Part shown: piece after piece, positions 16,912 to 25,476 of the stretch | Layout of the letters: each line of letters begins with the position of its first letter | Position numbering within the stretch: the first letter of the stretch is position 1 | NCBI GenBank assembly: GCA_965224285.1 | Contig: OZ245043.1 | Coordinates: 3,968,001-4,032,000 of the forward strand | Direction of reading: 5' to 3' | From: JAJCYK01 sp965224285 | Lineage (GTDB): Bacteria > Bacteroidota > Bacteroidia > Cytophagales > Cyclobacteriaceae | Length of the DNA stretch: 64,000 nt | Translations under genes and position numbers: made by a program | Notes under the pieces: model-generated | The model's database searches: none | Seen by the model: the letters and a program-made list of their open reading frames with translations, nothing else | What the model was told of the DNA's origin: nothing

Positions 16912-18363
16912 CTATTTTCTGAAAATAAACACCGCAGTAAGCACTAACATAACCAAAATAAATATGTTAGCAAAAATCTTGAGGTACTCAGAGCGATGCC
17001 GATGGATAAGCGTATTATCCTGAAGTTCAATTATATCATAGAAACTGCCTAAATCAGTAGCTAAAATGGATTCATTCTTCTTGCTCTCACCAGTCACATT
17101 TACCACCACCTCTGATTTAAGCGTTTCATACTTTTCACTGCGGGGGTTGAAGAAGGTCCACTGGAAAAAATCTCCCAAATCGTAAGTCCCGGGTTCATTG
17201 GGGATGGCATAATAGCCAAAAGCCTGACTGCCGGTTACTTCGCCGTTTCTACGGTGTATAGTTTGTTGAATATTTGGAGTATAAAAGTCAAAGGCTTTAG
17301 AAACCGGTAGCTGGGGAGTTTCAATTGCACTTATGTTTCCCCGGCCCAATACCTTAAAATTGAAGCTGAAGCTCTCTCCTGTTTGTAGATTCTGATTACT
17401 TATCTGTTCTTCAAGCCGGTATTCTCCAACCGCTACTCGATCCTTCAGGGGGTGATCTGGCAGTTCCTTAACCTTTATGGTCTTCGGCTGGGTGTAGAAG
17501 ATCTTAAAATCTTCCTGCCGGGATGGTCCGAAAAAAGAGGGATTTTTGGCCAATTTATATTTAATAAGCTTCAAACCTACGGAGGGAAACTCTACCGGAT
17601 TGGCATTCAGGGGAAAAAACGTAGCCTGATAGATTAAGTATTTTTGGTATCGTTTGTTGTTAATAGTGATTTGTTCCCGTTTAATATTTTCTACGTTGAA
17701 ATTCTCTTCCCAGCAGTTTGAGGGTCTTATCCTTTTGAGAATATCTGTCAGTTGCTTGCTCATATCGTAGAATTCCAGGTCTGCCCGGTTTTGCTCCGAT
17801 ACGTAAAAAGACAGGTTGGTATTAAAGCCTTCGCCTACATAAACTTCGGACTTATCAGTGCTCAGAGCGAAAAAAGCGTCTGCTTTTACATCTACAAACT
17901 CTTCATTACCTCTGCGCATACCAAATAACTCCTCCCAGGGATCAGTGGAGAATGGATCGACCTGTCTTCGACGCTGTTGCGCAGGTCCCACTACTAATTT
18001 CTTACCACTAACCCGGACATCCTGGCCGTTTACATTAATACTGAATGAGGGTACCTGATAGGTTCCTGGTTTCTGAGCCAGGTAGTTTTGGGTTATGCTT
18101 TGTGTGGAGGATACCTGCCCGTTTATAAATTGGGTGGAAGTGGATGAGGAGGTACCGCGTTTTATCAGACCGGGTATATCTGGAAATCCACTGAGGTTTT
18201 GTAGTTTCTCATTTTCTACCACCACGGTGATGGTATAGGCTTCATTCAGAGCAACCTCATCCGGACCGAGATCCACGCTTACATTTTGAGCTTGAAGCGC
18301 CGTGATCCCTAATAAAATCCAGCAGGAAAATACTAGCCCACCCCATTTTAGCGTTCTCTCCAT
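16912..18363 (-). CDS. BatD-like oxygen-tolerance protein
   Basis: Envelope protein of the BatD family, which in Bacteroides belongs to a membrane Bat complex linked to aerotolerance. I place the start at the ATG ending at 18363 (483 residues, MERTLKWGG..., with a signal peptide ending TALQAQ). The more distal ATG at 18402 would lie at or before the transcript start expected from the -7 element at 18404-18411. Several immunoglobulin-like beta domains follow, with the typical LVVGPAQ and VGEGF stretches. A single C-terminal membrane helix (IFILVMLVLTAVFIFRK) ends the protein. batA, batB, batC and batE are absent nearby. It leads an operon with aroC and gltP. Confidence 0.85.
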   Translation of the reverse strand: MERTLKWGGLVFSCWILLGITALQAQNVSVDLGPDEVALNEAYTITVVVENEKLQNLSGFPDIPGLIKRGTSSSTSTQFINGQVSSTQSITQNYLAQKPGTYQVPSFSINVNGQDVRVSGKKLVVGPAQQRRRQVDPFSTDPWEELFGMRRGNEEFVDVKADAFFALSTDKSEVYVGEGFNTNLSFYVSEQNRADLEFYDMSKQLTDILKRIRPSNCWEENFNVENIKREQITINNKRYQKYLIYQATFFPLNANPVEFPSVGLKLIKYKLAKNPSFFGPSRQEDFKIFYTQPKTIKVKELPDHPLKDRVAVGEYRLEEQISNQNLQTGESFSFNFKVLGRGNISAIETPQLPVSKAFDFYTPNIQQTIHRRNGEVTGSQAFGYYAIPNEPGTYDLGDFFQWTFFNPRSEKYETLKSEVVVNVTGESKKNESILATDLGSFYDIIELQDNTLIHRHRSEYLKIFANIFILVMLVLTAVFIFRK

Positions 18364-18403
18364 TACAGCCTGAGTAACATTTTTATTAACCATCTGCAGC
18401 ATA

Positions 18404-18411
18404 CAAAGGTA
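18404..18411 (-). promoter_or_regulatory. Candidate -7 element of the batD-aroC-gltP operon
   Basis: Minus-strand TACCTTTG is a perfect TAnnTTTG match. It implies transcription starting near 18399, which disfavours the 18402 ATG and favours the start at 18363 (or 18393). No TTTG is found 20 bases further up, so the -33 part is weak. Confidence 0.37.
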
Positions 18412-18441
18412 GTTTAATTCACAAAGGTTTTGCCTACTGCA

Positions 18442-18473
18442 TTTGTTAAAAAATGTGAAAGATTTTATATTTA
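18442..18473 (+). promoter_or_regulatory. Candidate promoter of the 67-aa gene
   Basis: TTTG (18442-18445), a 20-base spacer, then TATATTTA (18466-18473): TTTG-N20-TAnnTTTG with one mismatch in the last base. It ends 36 bases before the ATG at 18510. Confidence 0.42.
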
Positions 18474-18509
18474 TAAGTTGTATGGAAGTTTAATATTCAT
18501 TGCTTAATC

Positions 18510-18713
18510 ATGCTAGAATACTTTAAAACCATCTTATCCAAAGTCAGTTTTAGTAAAACTTTATTCGAGAAAGAGTTGCGCAAAGCCATTAAGGCTTTGA
18601 TAGGCGAGGAGTTGCAGGAATTGCGAAAATGGTGTTATAAAAAGTTTGGTCACATTTACCGGACCATTCTAAATAGTTGTTTTGGCGATTTGCCGAATAC
18701 TGCCTTAGCCTAA
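18510..18713 (+). CDS. Small conserved-looking helical protein, unknown function
   Basis: 67-residue protein (MLEYFKTILSKVSFSKTLFE...) predicted mostly alpha-helical with alternating hydrophobic and Lys/Glu positions. The CF and KKFG stretches lie near the end. Similar 60-70 residue proteins starting MLEYFKTIL with a KVSF segment are, as I recall, present in other Cytophagales, but I cannot search. A good promoter upstream and a clean terminator directly after the stop show it is an independent transcription unit. No motif reveals a function. Confidence 0.7.
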   Translation: MLEYFKTILSKVSFSKTLFEKELRKAIKALIGEELQELRKWCYKKFGHIYRTILNSCFGDLPNTALA

Positions 18714-18720
18714 TAAAAAG

Positions 18721-18748
18721 ATCCCGGTCATTCACCGGGATTTGTTTT
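18721..18748. terminator. Intrinsic terminator after the 67-aa gene
   Basis: ATCCCGGT (18721-18728) pairs with ACCGGGAT (18734-18741) around the loop CATTC, followed by TTGTTTTTG on the plus strand. An AATAAAAAG run precedes it, so it may also end queG transcripts; it overlaps the queG stop at 18728-18730. Confidence 0.82.
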
Positions 18749-19669
18749 TGGTTGCTTTACATAAGCAATATTTCTTTTCAGCCCCTTGTACCCGGAACGC
18801 TTTAGGGCAGAATGTTTAAAAAGTCGTTGAAACTCCTCTTCGCTTAGCTTCTCCCAATGGTCCTTGTTCATCAGGAATAAATCATCCAGTGGTTTAAAGT
18901 CTGCCTCTTGATGAGCTCTGGCAAAATTGTTCCATGGACAAACATCCTGACAGATATCGCAACCAAAAATCCAGTCTTCGAATCTGCCTTGATGTTCAGG
19001 GGGGATCTCATCTTTTAATTCTATGGTAAAATAGGAGATGCATTTACTGGCATCCACCTGGTAAGGGGTGATGGCTTCAGTAGGACAGCTGTCAATGCAT
19101 CGGGTACAGTCACCGCAGTAATCAGCGATGGGAGGGTCTGCTGTAAGTTCCAGATCCAGGATTAATTCCGCGATAAAGAAGAAGCTTCCCATTCCCCGAT
19201 TCAGCAGCAGGCTGTTTTTACCAATCCATCCCAGTCCGGATCTTTGGGCCCAAACTCGCTCCAATACAGGAGCGGAGTCCACGAATACTCGTCCCTCAAC
19301 TGCTCCCAGCTGCTCTCGAATACGATTTAGGAACTCTTTTAGTTTTGATTTTATCACAAAGTGATAATCTTTCCCATAGGCGTACTTGGCCAGTTTATAG
19401 CTGTTCTTATGGGGCAGCTCTTGGGAGGGATAATGATTGTACAATAGCGTAACCACTGATTTTGAACCTGGCACTAATTTTCGAGGATCCAGTCTTTTGT
19501 CGAAATTTCTTTCCATATACCTCATTTGACCGTGACTACCCCGCTTCAGCCATTGCTCCAATTTAGGGGCTTGATCTTCCAAGTAATCAGACTCGGCCAC
19601 CCCACAAAAATCGAAACCTAATTCCCTGGCCAGTTGTTTGACCCAATGTGTTTGCTGATCCTTATTCAT
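18728..19669 (-). CDS. queG: Epoxyqueuosine reductase
   Basis: Cobalamin- and Fe-S-dependent enzyme that reduces epoxyqueuosine to queuosine in the anticodon of tRNAs for His, Asp, Asn and Tyr. The 313-residue protein has the N-terminal reductase domain (ARELGFDFCGVAESD) and two ferredoxin-like 4Fe-4S motifs, CGDCTRCIDSCP and CDICQDVCPW. The C-terminal HEAT-like extension of some QueG proteins is absent; the chain ends in a short helical tail (HSALKRSGYKGLKRNIAYV). It shares a 200-base divergent spacer with the histidine operon. Confidence 0.95.
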   Translation of the reverse strand: MNKDQQTHWVKQLARELGFDFCGVAESDYLEDQAPKLEQWLKRGSHGQMRYMERNFDKRLDPRKLVPGSKSVVTLLYNHYPSQELPHKNSYKLAKYAYGKDYHFVIKSKLKEFLNRIREQLGAVEGRVFVDSAPVLERVWAQRSGLGWIGKNSLLLNRGMGSFFFIAELILDLELTADPPIADYCGDCTRCIDSCPTEAITPYQVDASKCISYFTIELKDEIPPEHQGRFEDWIFGCDICQDVCPWNNFARAHQEADFKPLDDLFLMNKDHWEKLSEEEFQRLFKHSALKRSGYKGLKRNIAYVKQPKTNPGE

Positions 19670-19776
19670 AAAACTTTTAATGATACTGCATTGGGATTAA
19701 ATATAGCTTATCCTTTTTTGAAGCCTGAAAATATTCTATTATTGTATTCCGATGTCTATAATAAACAACATATCCC

Positions 19777-19829
19777 GGATTACTGCAATGGCCACTCAGT
19801 ACCATTGTCATCACCACGGTAAATAATCC
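19777..19829 (+). promoter_or_regulatory. Candidate his leader RNA structure
   Basis: Nested complementary segments enclose the small histidine-rich ORF. GGATTA (19777-19782) can pair with TAATCC (19824-19829), and inside it CAATGG (19786-19791) with CCATTG (19802-19807). A competing AT-only stem (19823-19827 with 19832-19836) overlaps the ORF stop. No strong GC stem with a T-run lies before hisG, so a classical terminator is not evident and translational control is as likely. Confidence 0.3.
19788..19826 (+). CDS. Candidate histidine leader peptide MATQYHCHHHGK
   Basis: A 12-codon ORF (ATG 19788, TAA 19824-19826) that ends 47 bases before hisG and encodes MATQYHCHHHGK. Four of twelve codons are histidine, three in a row (CAT CAC CAC). 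Histidine-rich leader peptides upstream of hisG sense charged tRNA-His by ribosome stalling in enterobacteria. The position and composition fit that role, and the ORF overlaps alternative base-pairing segments. I see no obvious terminator hairpin, and no Shine-Dalgarno, which Bacteroidota often lack. It could be chance, but the run of His codons exactly here is suggestive. Confidence 0.45.
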   Translation: MATQYHCHHHGK

Positions 19830-19873
19830 AGATTATAGACCAGCTCAACTAATTCGTAAATAACTATTTTATT

Positions 19874-20734
19874 GTGGAAACCCTATTGAAACTGGCTGTT
19901 CAAAAGTCAGGCCGATTAAGTGATGCATCTCTTGATCTAATTAAGGAATGTGGCATCACTTTTCCCCGCCAGATAGCCAAATTAAAAGCACCCGCTTTCA
20001 ATTACCCGATTGAACTTCTGTATCTCAGAGATGATGACATACCTGGTTATGTAGAGGACGGAGTTTCAGACGTGGGTATAGTGGGCGAGAATATACTTAG
20101 AGAAAAACAAGTCGACCTCAAAGTGGTAGAAAAGTTGGGATTTTCCAAATGTCGATTATCTTTGGCAGTCCCCAAAGATTTTGACTACCAGGGCATTAAA
20201 AGCATAGGGGGTATGAGTATTGCTACTTCATATCCCAACATTTTAGAGGCTTTTTTGAAGGAACAACAGATCTCAGCTGATATACACGAAATAAGCGGGA
20301 GTGTGGAAATAGCCCCTAGCATTGGCTTGGCACAAGCAGTTTGTGATATTGTGAGCACCGGAAGCACTTTGATCAGCAATGGCTTAAAGGAAGTAGAGAC
20401 CCTGATGCGTTCGCAGGCAGTATTGGTCGCCCGCCCTGACTTACCGCAAGCACAGCAACAGATTCTGGACAAACTATTGTTTCGTATCAAAGCGGTGTTA
20501 ACAGCCAATAACAATAAGTATATCCTATTAAATGCACCCAACGAGGCGATAGAGGAGATCATCTGCTTATTGCCAGGGATGCGCAGCCCCACGGTTTTAC
20601 CGTTGGCCCAGGAGGGCTGGAGCTCGCTTCACTCAGTGGTGAAGGAAGATGATTTTTGGGAAGTAATTGAAAATCTGAGACAAGCAGGAGCAGAAGGTAT
20701 TCTGGTGGTTCCAATTGAGAAAATGATACTGTAA
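19874..20734 (+). CDS. hisG: ATP phosphoribosyltransferase, long form
   Basis: First and feedback-regulated step of histidine synthesis: ATP + PRPP to phosphoribosyl-ATP. It starts at GTG 19874 (METLLKLAVQKSGRLSDASL). The 286-residue length includes the C-terminal ACT-like regulatory domain (residues about 210-286, PTVLPLAQEGWSSLHSVVKE), so this is the hexameric HisG-L form that needs no HisZ. The conserved DVGIVGENIL and IVSTGSTLISNGL motifs are present. The stop overlaps the hisD start (TAATG). It is the first gene of the his operon. Confidence 0.97.
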   Translation: METLLKLAVQKSGRLSDASLDLIKECGITFPRQIAKLKAPAFNYPIELLYLRDDDIPGYVEDGVSDVGIVGENILREKQVDLKVVEKLGFSKCRLSLAVPKDFDYQGIKSIGGMSIATSYPNILEAFLKEQQISADIHEISGSVEIAPSIGLAQAVCDIVSTGSTLISNGLKEVETLMRSQAVLVARPDLPQAQQQILDKLLFRIKAVLTANNNKYILLNAPNEAIEEIICLLPGMRSPTVLPLAQEGWSSLHSVVKEDDFWEVIENLRQAGAEGILVVPIEKMIL

Positions 20735-22038
20735 TGCCGGAGATTAGTTTGATAAACAACCCGCGGCGGGATCAGTGGAATTCGCTGGTGCAGCGCCCAC
20801 AAATCTCCTCAGATACCCTGGGCCCTGCGGTGCAGGAGATCATGAACAGGGTCAGGGAACATGGGGATCAAGCCCTGAGGGACTATTCACAAAAATTCGA
20901 TGGGGTGGATCTGGATTCCATAGCTGTTTCCGTTTTGGCTTCCACTAAAGAAATTACCCTTGAATTGAAGGAGGCCATAGATGTGGCCTATCAGAATATT
21001 TGGGAGTTTCATCAATCTCAGTTAGCGCTAAACGAGCCTAAGGTAGAAACCATGCCTGGGGTCAGCTGCTGGCGTAAAGCCTTGCCAATTGAAAAAGTGG
21101 GATTATATATCCCTGGCGGTACAGCTCCTTTGTTTAGTTCGCTATTGATGCTGGGAATACCAGCCAGGCTGGCGGGATGCCCACAGATCACGGTGTGCAC
21201 CCCCCCCGATGCTAAGGGAAAACTGCACCCGGCCCTGCTATACATTGCCCGAAAACTTGAACTCAAGCAATTATATCGGGTAGGCGGAGCTCAGGCTGTG
21301 GCTGCTATGGCTTACGGTACTGAAACAGTTCCGGCCGTCTATAAGATCTTTGGCCCCGGCAATCAATATGTAACCCATGCCAAACAGTGTGTGGCTCTGG
21401 AAGGAATTGCCATCGATTTTCCTGCAGGCCCTTCTGAGGTAGCCATAATAGCCGATCATCAGGCCGATCCGGCATTCCTGGCTGCGGATTTGCTCTCACA
21501 AGCCGAGCACGGACCGGATAGCCAGGTAGTGCTGGTTTCCAATAGTGAAAAGCTTTTCCAGGCGGTCAATCAGCAACTGCAATTGCAGTTGGCTACACTG
21601 CCCAGAGCCGAGGTTGCGGCCAGGGCCTTGGACCAAAGTTTAATGATCCGTTTTGATGATCTGGAGGTAGGTATGGAATTTATTAACCGGTACGCCCCGG
21701 AGCATCTAATAATACAAACTCAAAATCCTCTTGATTGGGGGGAGAAGGTCAGGAATGCCGGGTCGGTATTTCTCGGACCGTACACCCCGGAATCAGTAGG
21801 CGATTATGCATCAGGTACCAATCATACACTTCCCACTAATGGCCATGCCCGGGCATATGCTGGAGTTTCTGTGGATAATTACTTGAGAAAAGTTACTTTT
21901 CAAAGTCTTACCAAAACCGGGTTGACCGGTATCGCTTCTACGGTAGAGAATCTTGCTGATGCTGAAGGATTGGAGGCTCACCGAAGGGCGGTTGCTATTC
22001 GTATTTCAAAGTCTGGAGGAAATGAAAGATCTCTATAA
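20734..22038 (+). CDS. hisD: Histidinol dehydrogenase
   Basis: Zinc- and NAD-dependent enzyme for the last two oxidations, histidinol to histidine. The protein is 434 residues, standard length. Visible motifs are YIPGGTAPLFSSLLMLG, RVGGAQAVAAMAYGT, the IFGPGNQYVTHAK stretch, FPAGPSEVAIIAD and LLSQAEHGPDSQ, with the zinc-binding histidine and glutamine, and YAPEHLII near the C-terminus. It is coupled at both ends: it shares a base with the hisG stop, and the hisC ATG lies inside its last codons. Confidence 0.97.
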   Translation: MPEISLINNPRRDQWNSLVQRPQISSDTLGPAVQEIMNRVREHGDQALRDYSQKFDGVDLDSIAVSVLASTKEITLELKEAIDVAYQNIWEFHQSQLALNEPKVETMPGVSCWRKALPIEKVGLYIPGGTAPLFSSLLMLGIPARLAGCPQITVCTPPDAKGKLHPALLYIARKLELKQLYRVGGAQAVAAMAYGTETVPAVYKIFGPGNQYVTHAKQCVALEGIAIDFPAGPSEVAIIADHQADPAFLAADLLSQAEHGPDSQVVLVSNSEKLFQAVNQQLQLQLATLPRAEVAARALDQSLMIRFDDLEVGMEFINRYAPEHLIIQTQNPLDWGEKVRNAGSVFLGPYTPESVGDYASGTNHTLPTNGHARAYAGVSVDNYLRKVTFQSLTKTGLTGIASTVENLADAEGLEAHRRAVAIRISKSGGNERSL

Positions 22039-23083
22039 GCTGGTGCGAAAAAATATAAGGGATCTGGATCCCTATACCTCAGCTCGGGAACAATTCAACA
22101 GCAAGGACCTGGTATTATTGGATGCAAATGAAAATCCTCTGGGTGCAGTGGGAAAAATAGGTGGTCAATGGGATCTTAACCGTTACCCTGACCCTTACCA
22201 GCAAGAGCTTAAACAACGGATATCTGCTCTGAAAGGTATTCCGGCGGAAAACATAGTATTGGGTAATGGTAGTGATGAAATTATTGATTTACTGATAAGG
22301 ATCTTCTGTGAGCCGGGAAAAGACCATATTATGATCACTTCACCTACCTATGGGATGTACAAGGTAGCCGCCCATATTAACGACGTGGAAGTGGTAGAGG
22401 TCCCTTTGACCGCTAATTTTGAGCTGGATAGTCCGGCCATCCAAGCGGAAATAAATCAACATACCAAGATCCTATTTCTATGTTCTCCTAATAATCCAAC
22501 CGGAAATTTACTGGATCGTGGACAAATCATTGACCTGCTGCAAAGTTTCCCTGGATTATTAGTGATAGACGAAGCATATATTGATTTCGCCGGCTCCGCC
22601 AGCCTGCTCATGAACTGCCTGGATTATCCGGGATTAGCGGTAATGCAGACATTCTCTAAATCCTGGGGGTTGGCTGGTATCCGACTGGGAATGGGATTTG
22701 CCTCCACAGATATTTGTGGTTGGTATAATCGCATTAAACCACCTTATAATGTTAGTCAACTTACCCAGCAATACGCCATTGATGCCCTGAAAGCTTCGAA
22801 TGATATGACCGAATCAGTAGAGGAAATAGTAGCTCAGCGCAACTGGTTGACCGATCAACTAGGCCAACTGGATATAGTTGAGACGGTGTATCCATCTGAT
22901 GCCAATTTCGTATTGGCCAAAATGACCAATGCGAAGAAAATTTTTAGTTATCTTATTGATAAAAATTTAGTGGTTAGAAATCGCAGTAATCTCCTGCGAT
23001 GCGACAATTGTTTGAGGATAACAGCCGGAAGCCAGGTGGAAAATCAGCAGCTGATAACCGCCTTGAAAGCCTATAGTTTATGA
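22022..23083 (+). CDS. hisC: Histidinol-phosphate aminotransferase
   Basis: PLP-dependent transaminase that converts imidazole-acetol phosphate to histidinol phosphate with glutamate. I start it at the ATG 22022 (353 residues, MKDLYKLVRKNIRDLDPYT): it is preceded by a strong Shine-Dalgarno GGAGGAA and matches family starts. The in-frame ATG at 21953 would add 23 residues that only duplicate hisD coding sequence. Motifs: LDANENPLG, GNGSDEIIDLL, CSPNNPTGN, the PLP lysine in TFSKSWGLAGIRLG. It overlaps hisD by 17 bases and hisB by 4. Confidence 0.96.
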   Translation: MKDLYKLVRKNIRDLDPYTSAREQFNSKDLVLLDANENPLGAVGKIGGQWDLNRYPDPYQQELKQRISALKGIPAENIVLGNGSDEIIDLLIRIFCEPGKDHIMITSPTYGMYKVAAHINDVEVVEVPLTANFELDSPAIQAEINQHTKILFLCSPNNPTGNLLDRGQIIDLLQSFPGLLVIDEAYIDFAGSASLLMNCLDYPGLAVMQTFSKSWGLAGIRLGMGFASTDICGWYNRIKPPYNVSQLTQQYAIDALKASNDMTESVEEIVAQRNWLTDQLGQLDIVETVYPSDANFVLAKMTNAKKIFSYLIDKNLVVRNRSNLLRCDNCLRITAGSQVENQQLITALKAYSL

Positions 23084-24171
23084 AGCGGGTATTATTTATC
23101 GACCGTGATGGGACTATCATCCAGGAGCCTGCAGATGAGCAGATAGACTCGCTGGAAAAGCTCTCATTCTTACCTTCAGCTATTACAGCTTTGCACCAGT
23201 TGGCCATCCATACCGACTACCAATTGGTGATGGTCACCAATCAAGATGGACTGGGCACTCCGTCATTTCCAGAGGATACTTTTTGGCCGGCTCATAATAA
23301 AATGCTGGAAATACTGGAAGGAGTAGGGGTTACCTTCGCGGATATTTACATAGACCGCACCTTTGAAAATGACCAGGCGCCCACCAGGAAACCAGGCACC
23401 GGGATGCTTGGCAAATATCTTAGTGGCTCCTATGACTTAGCTAACAGCTACGTGATCGGTGACCGGATTTCCGACGTGGCGCTTGGTGAAAATCTTGGAT
23501 CCAAAAGCATCCTGATCAGCGATTCCCCTTATGAACCCGCCACCTTTACCGCTAAAAATTGGAGCGAAATACTCACTCATCTCATGGTGGGTGACCGCCG
23601 GGCAACGGTGAGCCGTATTACTAATGAAACCAAAATTTCGGTTACTGTGAATCTGGACGGCGCCGGTATTTCCAAAATTGACACCGGGTTGGGTTTTTTC
23701 GATCATATGTTGGATCAATTGGCTAGACATGGCCAAATGGATATTCACCTTGAGGTAGCGGGGGATTTACAGGTAGATGAACATCATACTATCGAGGATA
23801 CCGCTATTGCCCTGGGTGAAGTAATTGACCAGGCACTGGGAAATAAAAGAGGTATAGAAAGATATGGATTTGCCTTGCCCATGGATGATTGCTTGGCGCA
23901 GGTAGCGCTGGATTTTGGTGGACGCAGCTGGCTGGTGTGGGAGGCAAGTTTTAATCGTGAGAAGGTAGGGGACATGCCTACCGAGATGTTCAAGCATTTT
24001 TTTAACAGCTTTTGCGATAGTGCCAGATGCAACCTGAACATTAGAGCAGAGGGAGAGAATGAACATCATAAGATTGAATCGATATTTAAAGCATTTGCCC
24101 GATGTGTTAAAATGGCGGTCAAAAGAGATCCCAAAAGCCGTCAATTGCCCACTACTAAAGGACTGTTGTGA
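23080..24171 (+). CDS. hisB: Bifunctional histidinol-phosphatase / imidazoleglycerol-phosphate dehydratase
   Basis: Fused enzyme of 363 residues. Residues 1-165 form a HAD-type histidinol-phosphate phosphatase (FIDRDGTII, nucleophile Asp8, acid Asp10; MVTNQDGLGT; GDRISDVALG). Residues about 173-363 form the dehydratase, with manganese-binding histidine clusters HHTIEDTAIALGE and the C-terminal ENEHHKIESIFKAFAR. This fusion is typical of E. coli and of Bacteroidota. It overlaps hisC and hisH by four bases each (ATGA), which implies coupled translation. Confidence 0.97.
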   Translation: MKRVLFIDRDGTIIQEPADEQIDSLEKLSFLPSAITALHQLAIHTDYQLVMVTNQDGLGTPSFPEDTFWPAHNKMLEILEGVGVTFADIYIDRTFENDQAPTRKPGTGMLGKYLSGSYDLANSYVIGDRISDVALGENLGSKSILISDSPYEPATFTAKNWSEILTHLMVGDRRATVSRITNETKISVTVNLDGAGISKIDTGLGFFDHMLDQLARHGQMDIHLEVAGDLQVDEHHTIEDTAIALGEVIDQALGNKRGIERYGFALPMDDCLAQVALDFGGRSWLVWEASFNREKVGDMPTEMFKHFFNSFCDSARCNLNIRAEGENEHHKIESIFKAFARCVKMAVKRDPKSRQLPTTKGLL

Positions 24172-24758
24172 TGAGAGTAGCAGTAGTGAAATACAATGCG
24201 GGTAATGTGCAGTCAGTACTTTATGCGCTGCAACGTCTTGGGGTGGAGCCGGTATATACAGATAATCCGGAAACCCTGAGGGGTGCGGATAAAGTGATTT
24301 TTCCTGGTCAGGGAGAGGCCTGGAGCGCCATGAACTATCTAAAACAGATGAAGCTGGATCTATTGATACCAACCTTGGAGCAGCCATTCCTGGGAATCTG
24401 CATTGGATTGCAATTGATGTGTAAGTACAGCGAGGAAGGGGATACTCCTTGCCTGGGGATTTTTGATTTGAAGGTAAGGCGATTTCAGGATACTAAAGGT
24501 GAGTATAAAATACCCCATATGGGGTGGAATAATTTGGAGGTAAGCGATGTGTCGATTTTTAGCGGCTTGAAAAACCCCTATCTGTATTATGTTCATAGTT
24601 ATTTTGCAGAGCTCGGTGTTGAAACGGTAGGTAAAACGGAGTACATCTTACCTTTTTCCGGCGCTCTAAGGAAGGATAACTTCTACGCTGTACAAGCTCA
24701 CCCTGAAAAAAGCAGTATCCAGGGACAACAGATCCTTGCTAATTTTCTAAATCTGTAA
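24168..24758 (+). CDS. hisH: Imidazole glycerol phosphate synthase, glutaminase subunit
   Basis: Class I glutamine amidotransferase that supplies ammonia to HisF. The 196-residue protein has the nucleophile elbow LGICIGLQLM (Cys78) and the C-terminal catalytic pair in VQAHPEKSS (His and Glu). The oxyanion strand is FPGQG. It pairs with hisF, which is encoded two genes further on in the same operon. The gap to hisA is one base. Confidence 0.97.
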   Translation: MMRVAVVKYNAGNVQSVLYALQRLGVEPVYTDNPETLRGADKVIFPGQGEAWSAMNYLKQMKLDLLIPTLEQPFLGICIGLQLMCKYSEEGDTPCLGIFDLKVRRFQDTKGEYKIPHMGWNNLEVSDVSIFSGLKNPYLYYVHSYFAELGVETVGKTEYILPFSGALRKDNFYAVQAHPEKSSIQGQQILANFLNL

Positions 24759-24759
24759 C

Positions 24760-25476
24760 ATGGATCTAATTCCAGCCATCGACATTATAGACGGAAAATG
24801 TGTGCGCCTTACCCAAGGCGACTACGCACAGAAAAAAATCTATGATCAGGACCCACTAAGTGTGGCGTTACGCATTCAGGATGCGGGGTTGAATAAGCTG
24901 CACTTGGTTGATCTGGATGGAGCCAGAAGTAAATGCGTGGTAAATTTGGGGGTTTTGCAAAGCATAGCCGGTGGCACTAACCTGGAGATTGACTTTGGAG
25001 GCGGGGTCAAAACTAGCGATGATCTGAAAAGGGTATTCGAAGCAGGTGCCTCTCAGGTAACCGGCGGCAGCATTGCGGTCAAGGATCCTGATCTATTTTC
25101 CAGTTGGCTAATGCAGTATGGCGCTGATCGTATAATATTGGGGGCCGATGTCAGGGATGGCATGCTGTTGGTTCATGGCTGGCAACAAACTACCGAAGTT
25201 AAATTATGGGCCTTTTTGGAGAAATACCAACAGATTGGGGTGCGCCGGGTAATTTGTACCGATGTTAGTAAAGACGGACTGTTAAAGGGTCCCGCTATAG
25301 ATCTTTATCGAAACCTGGTGACCGATTTTCCTCAACTGTATATTATAGCCAGTGGAGGGGTATCTACCATAAAGGATTTAGAAGCCCTGCAGTTGGCAGG
25401 AGTGGCAGGCGCCATCATCGGGAAAGCCTTGTATGAAGGACAATTGACCTTGAAAACCTTAAGTAATTTTATCTAG
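24760..25476 (+). CDS. hisA: ProFAR isomerase (phosphoribosylformimino-AICAR-P isomerase)
   Basis: (beta-alpha)8 barrel that isomerises ProFAR to PRFAR. It has 238 residues. The catalytic Asp8 is in LIPAIDIIDGKCVRL, and the second aspartate is in ILGADVRDG. Phosphate-binding loops IDFGGGVKT and ASGGVSTIKD are in place. The last base of the stop codon is the first of the hisF GTG, so the two barrels are directly coupled. Confidence 0.96.
   Translation: MDLIPAIDIIDGKCVRLTQGDYAQKKIYDQDPLSVALRIQDAGLNKLHLVDLDGARSKCVVNLGVLQSIAGGTNLEIDFGGGVKTSDDLKRVFEAGASQVTGGSIAVKDPDLFSSWLMQYGADRIILGADVRDGMLLVHGWQQTTEVKLWAFLEKYQQIGVRRVICTDVSKDGLLKGPAIDLYRNLVTDFPQLYIIASGGVSTIKDLEALQLAGVAGAIIGKALYEGQLTLKTLSNFI

Noticed and set aside
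19634..19822. 62-residue plus-strand frame in the queG-hisG spacer
   Set aside because: It overlaps the queG start, has no family resemblance and lies in a different frame from the His-rich leader ORF.
23767..24387. 206-residue minus-strand frame over hisB and hisH
   Set aside because: It is antisense to two enzymes with clear catalytic motifs, and its translation is low-quality.
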